In this document: positions 58,600 through 64,000 of the stretch, piece by piece | Layout of the letters: every line of letters begins with the position of its first letter | Position numbering within the stretch: position 1 is the stretch's first letter | Source: Sorex araneus | Taxonomy: Eukaryota > Chordata > Mammalia > Eulipotyphla > Soricidae | DNA length: 64,000 nucleotides | Reading direction: 5' to 3' | Assembly: GCF_027595985.1 (NCBI RefSeq) | Contig: NC_073306.1 | Location: 194,772,000 to 194,835,999 of the forward strand | The notes under the pieces: model-generated | What the model was told of the DNA's origin: nothing | What the model saw: only the letters and a program-made list of their open reading frames with translations | Databases searched by the model: none | Translations under genes and position numbers: made by a program

Positions 58600-61500
58600 A
58601 TGAAAACACTAATTTGGGCCTTCAGCGTTTTGGCTATTCTTGCACTTTTCAAGGTAAAGTCCCCTCCCATCTTAAATATTCTTGATAATTTCTCATTAAT
58701 TATAATTTCAAATAACTTTATATCAGTTATGACAGCCTTCTTCATACAATAAAAAACTATAAATGTCATTAGATACCATTTTTTCCTTATTTCTTGTCTT
58801 TTACTCATATATACAATAAACTCTCTAATCACAGGATAAGGACAAGACAGAAAACAGGGCAACTATATTCTAGGAGAACAATCTCTTATCTAGAAACAAC
58901 TATTTCTTTTTTTTCTTTTTCAAAAGGAGTACAACTAGTCAGAAAAAGCATAACTATAATTTAATCTTAGTAAATGTTCTAAAACTATAATTAGAAAATA
59001 TGAATTTGAACCTCAAGATTAATTTTGACTATTAATCTAACTTTTAAGACCAAGGAAGGATATCTGAAGGAAAAAAAAGAATCAGTTCTATTTCAAACTT
59101 TTATCATCAATCCTACATGTAGCCAGAATTAATTTACCACATGAGTACTAAAAGAGCACCAATTGGGAACACAGAACTGAAAAACTGAGTAGAATAGAAT
59201 ATTCTGTTTGCACATAAAAAAAATAAATCAAACATGTAGCATTTTGTGACAAACTATCTAAGATCATCATAAAACGAAGCAGCAAGGTAAAGGTGAAAAT
59301 TCAGCTTTCATTATAAAATTAACATTTCAGGCTGGAGCAATAGTACAGCAGGTAGGGCTGTACAATTAATATTTGACTATTAATCTGTCAAAATTAATTT
59401 GACAGATGCACGCCGCCAAACCGGGTTCAATTCCTGCACTCCATCTGACTCATTTCATCTTCTTCTCACTTATGAATGCCAATATCAGCATTTTCTACTG
59501 TTCTTACAAAGAAATCAAGAATTTTATGTATTTGTTTCACTTTTCTTCATCTGGCCATAGGTCAAAGGTCCCCCATAAACGAAGTTCTTTGAAAGCTATT
59601 GAATTAATAATTTAGAAATAAGGGGGGTGGGGCCATGGTACCATGGGTAGGGCCCTTGCCTTGCACACAGTCAACCCAGATTTGATCCCCAGCACCTAGG
59701 ATAGTCCCTCAAGACCACCAAGAGTAATCCCTGAGTATGGAGCCAGGAGTAAGCCTTGAGTACCTCTGGGTATGGCCCTAAAACAACAAATAAGGAAAAT
59801 CATAGAAATAAGTATATTCAAAAGGAAATTCACTAATCCTGTGACAAATAATAAATCAGTGTAGAGAAACCCATTCTATATTCACCTTACCCCCAACTTG
59901 TGGCTAGAAATAGGAAGAGAAAAATTAGTGGTTATAGATACAGAGGTACTCTAGAAGTTAAGAATGTAAGTTAAAACTTTTGTAAGGGAGAAACATGAGC
60001 ACAAAAATGTATAAATCTGTAACTGTACCCTCACGTTGACTCACTAATTAAAAATAAACTATAATAAAAAAAAAAAAAAAAACTGTAAAAAAAAAAAAAA
60101 AATAAAAAAATAAAATATGATGAGAAAATGTAAAAAAAAAAAAAAAAAAAAAAAAAACTTAAATCATTATAATAGATGTAAGTTTATATTACATACTAAA
60201 AAAATAGATTTTAAAGGTTGAAATAAAGGTTGAAGGTGCTGACAGGAAAGATCCTAGGGATGGAAAGATGACAGATGCAAACTATAGCTCAAAGGTTTAG
60301 CCATAAGCAGGAAGAAGGAACAGCTGAATATTGATATGGATGAGTTTAGAGATGTAGCAGAAAAACAAAGTTCTCATTGAAATAGCCTCATACTTGCAAA
60401 GTAAAAGCAACATCATCTTCCGCTAGGGCCGGGAAAGAAGAGCAGTAGAAAGCAAAAACTCTGTATGGCTGCTTAGACAATACCCTTTGGAGAGAAATTG
60501 GAGGAGGATGAATTAGTACTGTTGAGATGCCAAATAATGATAAACACTAGGAATTTCCTGTGCTTTTAATATTTAGGTATTTTTGGCATCCTCCAGCAAT
60601 GTGCTTCCTGTCACTGTCACTGTCATCCCATTGCTCATCAATTTGCTTGAGCAGGCACCAGTAACGTCTCCATGTGAGACTTGTTACTGTTTTTTGGCAT
60701 ATCGAATACGCCACAGGGAGCTTGCCAGGCTCTGTCCTGTGGGTGGGATACTCCCGGTAGCTTACTAGGCTCTCCAAGAGGGACGGAGGAATCGAACCCT
60801 GGTCGGCCACATGCAAGGCAAACGCCCTACCCGCTGTGCCATCACTCCAGCCCAATGTGCTTCCTGGAAAGTCAAAATAGAGAAAATAATTTGTATAGAC
60901 TTGCTTCAAAGTTGGATGTTTCCTGAGGAAACTTTACAGAAAGATGTAGGCAAGGAGTTGAAAGCTGAGCATGACCTCCCTAAAATCTCTTTCAAAAAAG
61001 TTGAGGTGCAGTAACTGTACATGAAAATCATAAATACTAACACTCTTAAATCCAGGTTATTAAAACTAAAATAATAGTTCTCTCCCGATTGTCCCTAGAG
61101 TAGAACTGTGTTTTTCTTGCCTTGCATATTTGATTTCAATTTTTAATTTTAATCTCTCCTTTGTATTCTACATCTGTTATTTAAACATCATTTCAAAAAA
61201 TTCTTAGTCCCCTCTCATCTGTCAATATAAACTTTTTCCTACGAAGTTCTAATTGATCTAGAATTTTCTACACTATTTATCAATCATCATTTGAACTCTT
61301 TCAGATACTCAAATTACCATGCATGGTATTGAGAGTACAAATGGTTTAAAGTTGTTTAAATTTATATTAACTCTTTACTATATCTACTGTGCCCAAGCAT
61401 TTTGCAAAGGCTACATATAATCCATCAATCATTACATAAGGTAGAAACTATTCCAAATCATATTGGGAATGGAAAAACAAACAGTTTATGTTGGCATTTT

Positions 61501-64000
61501 GCTAGCATAAAATAGAGAATAGATTATGGTCATTTCTTTGTCTTTTCTCTTTGTCTCTGTCTTTTCCTACACACATTAGACTGCTTACCACAGGCTGTCT
61601 ATTATGTTGCTTTGTACTGTGTTTTTTAATATTAATGTTCCTACCGGATTTCAGAATCATGTAAGGAAGGGTTTATGTCTCCCTTAGTTATGCTGATTAA
61701 ATAGTTTATGAAGAGTTACAAAACTAATTAATAGTCATGTATTTTTAATAAATTCTTGGAATGGAGAGTAAAAATAATTATACTAGCTGGTTCCACAGGG
61801 ATATCAACTTTCATTTGAAATTACTTTTTAAAAGTAGTCCTTTTCATTATAAAATAAAGATAATTTGGCTCCTTAAAAAATGTAGAAAAAATTTGTATAA
61901 ATAAAGTTATCCTCTCTATTTTTGCATAAATATTATCCTTGGTGACTGCACTCATTTGTGGAGTATAAAATGTATAAAAAGTATAAAACATCACAAGAGG
62001 CTGACACCCAAGGACAGAAGATTGAAGGGCCAGGGGGATTGCCCCATAGCTGGAAGACTGCTTCATGAGCGAAGGAGAGAAGGCAGATGGAATAGAATAG
62101 GAATCACTAAGAAAATGATGGCTGGAAGAATCAGTTGGGATGGGAGATGCATGCCAAAAGTAGATAATGGACCAAACATGATGACCTCTCAGTGTCTGTG
62201 TTGCAAGCCATAATGCCCAAAACTAGAGAGAGAGTATGGGGAATATTGTCTGCCATGGAGGCAGGGGGAGGGTGGGAAAGAGTGGGGGGTATGCCTGGGA
62301 TATTGGTGGTGGGAAATGTGCACTGGTGAGGGATGGGTATTTGATCATTGTGAGATTGTAACTCAAACATGAAAGCTTGTAACTATCTCATGGTGATTCA
62401 ATAAAATTTAAAAATTTTTTAAATTTTCCTTGGTTTCTGAAGAATTCCCAGACTTCCAGAATTGAAAACAAATAAACAGACAAAATACTCTGATCCTCTT
62501 TTTGAACTAATTTTTCTCTGTAAAATATATCACATAACTTGGTGACTTTTTAAAAGTATAAATACTAGCAGTCGAACTGTAAATTATTAAATTCAGAAAC
62601 CTTGGGGGGGTTTTTTGGATTTTGTCTCCACAGCCCAGTGAAAGTCAAAGATTTGTCAGGGGACCACCTCCACCTCCTAGACCATTGCCGCCGCCTCCAA
62701 ACTACCAGCCAAGAAGGGTTCCACCGGGACCAGTTCCATCACGTCCACTGCCACCTCCTGGTCCTCGAGCACGTGCTCCACCACCGCCGCGTCCTCTTGC
62801 CCCTGTTGGTCCACCAAGACGTATTGCTCCTCCTCCTCCTCCTCCTGCCCCAAGTGGTCAACCAAGACGCATTGCTCCTCCTCCTCCTCCTCCTCCTCCT
62901 CCTCCTCCTCCTCCTCCTGCCCCATTTCGTCCACCAAATCGAATTCCTCTTCCTCCTCCTCCTGCCCCATCTCGTCCACCAAATCGAATTCCTCTTCCTC
63001 CTCCTCCTGCCCCATCTCGTCCACCAAATCGAATTCCTCTTCCTCCTCCTCCTGCCCCTTTTGTTCCACCAAGACCTGTTCTTCCTCCTCCGCCCCCTCC
63101 TCCTCCTGCCCCTGTTGGTCCACCCAGACGAATTCCTCCTCCTTACCCATCAGGATATCGTCCTCCTCCTCCATACCCCGTTCGTGTTCCACCTAATTCA
63201 GGGAATCCTGTTAGACAACCACAGCCCGTCCCAGGTTATCCACCATTCCAACCATTTCCTTACCCTACAGGACCTATTAGGGTGCCTCAACCACCCTTTG
63301 TACATCCAGTTAGACCTCCATTACCTAATCCTAGACCCCCAATTCAACCAACCACCACCAAAACCACAGTCACTACCACTAAAAAACCAACCACCACAAC
63401 AAAAACCACCACCACCAAAACCACAGCCACTACCACTAAAAAACCAACCACCACAACAAAAACCACCACTAAAACCACAGCCACTACCACTAAAAAACCA
63501 ACCACCACAACAAAAACCACCACCAAAACCACAGCCACTACCACTAAAAAACCAACCACCACAACAAAAACAACCACCACTAAAACCACAGCCACTACCA
63601 CTAAAAAACCAACCACCACAACAAAAACAACCACCACCAAAACCACAGTCACTACCACTAAAAAACCAACCACCACAACAAAAACCACCACCAAAACCAC
63701 AGCCACTACCACTAAAAAACCAACCACCACAACAAAAACAACCACCACTAAAACCACAGCCACTACCACTAAAAAACCAACCACCACAACAAAAACAACC
63801 ACCACTAAAACCACAGCCACTACCACTAAAAAACCAACCACCACAACAAAAACCACCACCAAAACCACAGCCACTACCACTAAAAAACCAACCACCACAA
63901 CAAAAACAACCACCACTAAAACCACAGCCACTACCACTAAAAAACCAACCACCACAACAAAAACAACCACCACCAAATCCACAGTCACTACCACTAAACA
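58600..64000 (+). CDS. OPRPN: Gene 4: second OPRPN-like mucin gene, cut by the window end
   Basis: Coding exons 58600-58653 and 62634 to beyond 64000, phase 0, with about 473 residues visible and no stop. Signal exon: MKTLIWAFSVLAILALFK. It starts PSESQRFVRG like gene 3, so it keeps the possible opiorphin-like peptide. The proline-rich domain is collinear with gene 3 but has three RPPNRIPLPPPPAP units instead of two. It also carries several substitutions: SGQP for CGQP, SGNP for SWNP and VHP for VYP. The Thr-rich domain is then different: the TTTKKPTTTT unit has expanded to eleven complete copies, and the 38-residue gene 3 repeat is not reached. The frame stays open, so it looks like a working second gene, apart from the weakened donor of its first exon. 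The gene symbol is by resemblance only. Confidence 0.85.
59980..60157 (+). mobile_element. 5'-truncated L1 tail inserted only in duplication copy 2
   Basis: 'Gggagaaacatgagcacaaaaatg...aattaaaaataaact' is the same 3' end as the L1 at 44828, in the opposite orientation, followed by interrupted poly(A). The direct repeat aaaactt flanks it. Copy 1 has the empty site near 39700. Confidence 0.92.
63355..64000 (+). repeat. 54/57-bp Thr/Lys repeat of gene 4, at least 11 units
   Basis: Units of 18 or 19 residues built on KTTATTTKKPTTTTKTTT, with A/V exchange at one position and three or four Thr at another. Only two such units exist in gene 3. The array continues past the window. Confidence 0.94.

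Larger units (their letters stand above)
51909..64000 (+). repeat. Segmental tandem duplication, copy 2 (contains gene 4)
   Basis: Repeats 31848 onward; it runs to the window edge. Insertions unique to this copy are the SINE at 55339-55523 and the L1 tail at 59980-60157. All introns, exons and shared old repeats are collinear with copy 1. Confidence 0.93.

Overview
This is a piece of a mammalian genome, and the repeats point to a shrew (family Soricidae, probably Sorex or a close relative). Many copies of one tRNA-derived SINE share a head that begins GGGGCTGGAGCGATAGCACAG, has an RNA polymerase III B-box and ends in an A tail; I recognise this from memory as the soricid SINE family. L1 retrotransposons are also abundant. 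The host genes are spliced (GT-AG introns, TATA-type promoters, AATAAA signals), AT-rich outside the exons, and all on the + strand.

Four host genes are readable. Each has an 18-codon signal-peptide exon, only phase-0 introns and one large low-complexity last exon. This is the architecture of the salivary/lacrimal branch of the SCPP (secretory calcium-binding phosphoprotein) cluster: SMR3, OPRPN/PROL1 and MUC7, on human chromosome 4q13. Gene 1 (1570-8194) is an unfamiliar mucin-like protein with an Asn-Gly-X repeat domain and a Thr-rich 15-residue repeat. Gene 2 (18930-21867) is an SMR3-like proline-rich protein with a short Ser/Thr-rich tail. Gene 3 (38330-44135) is an OPRPN-like protein enlarged into a 663-residue mucin. 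Gene 4 (58600 to the window end) is a second, very similar copy of gene 3. Genes 3 and 4 lie in a recent tandem duplication (31848-about 44830, and 51909-64000).

Layout: 1-8300 gene 1, whose middle coding exons lie in a 2.5-kb tandem duplication; 8300-17100 intergenic, with old SINEs, GGAA microsatellites, a GC-rich block and an old L1; 17100-22000 gene 2; 22000-31850 intergenic, with SINEs, a long inverted repeat, a composite retroposon, a large CT-rich microsatellite and two opposed L1 fragments; 31850-44830 duplication copy 1 with gene 3; 44828-50712 a nearly full-length minus-strand L1; 50926-51863 an SVA-like VNTR plus L1-tail retroposon; 51909-64000 duplication copy 2 with gene 4.

Taken together, the window looks like a mucin-generating locus. 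Proline-rich secreted precursors have gained different Thr/Pro repeats in each paralogue, and the two recent duplicates have expanded different repeat units. Both OPRPN-like copies also keep a possible opiorphin-like peptide, QRFVR, right after the signal peptide. All functional statements are inferred from family resemblance and composition; no search or expression data were available.
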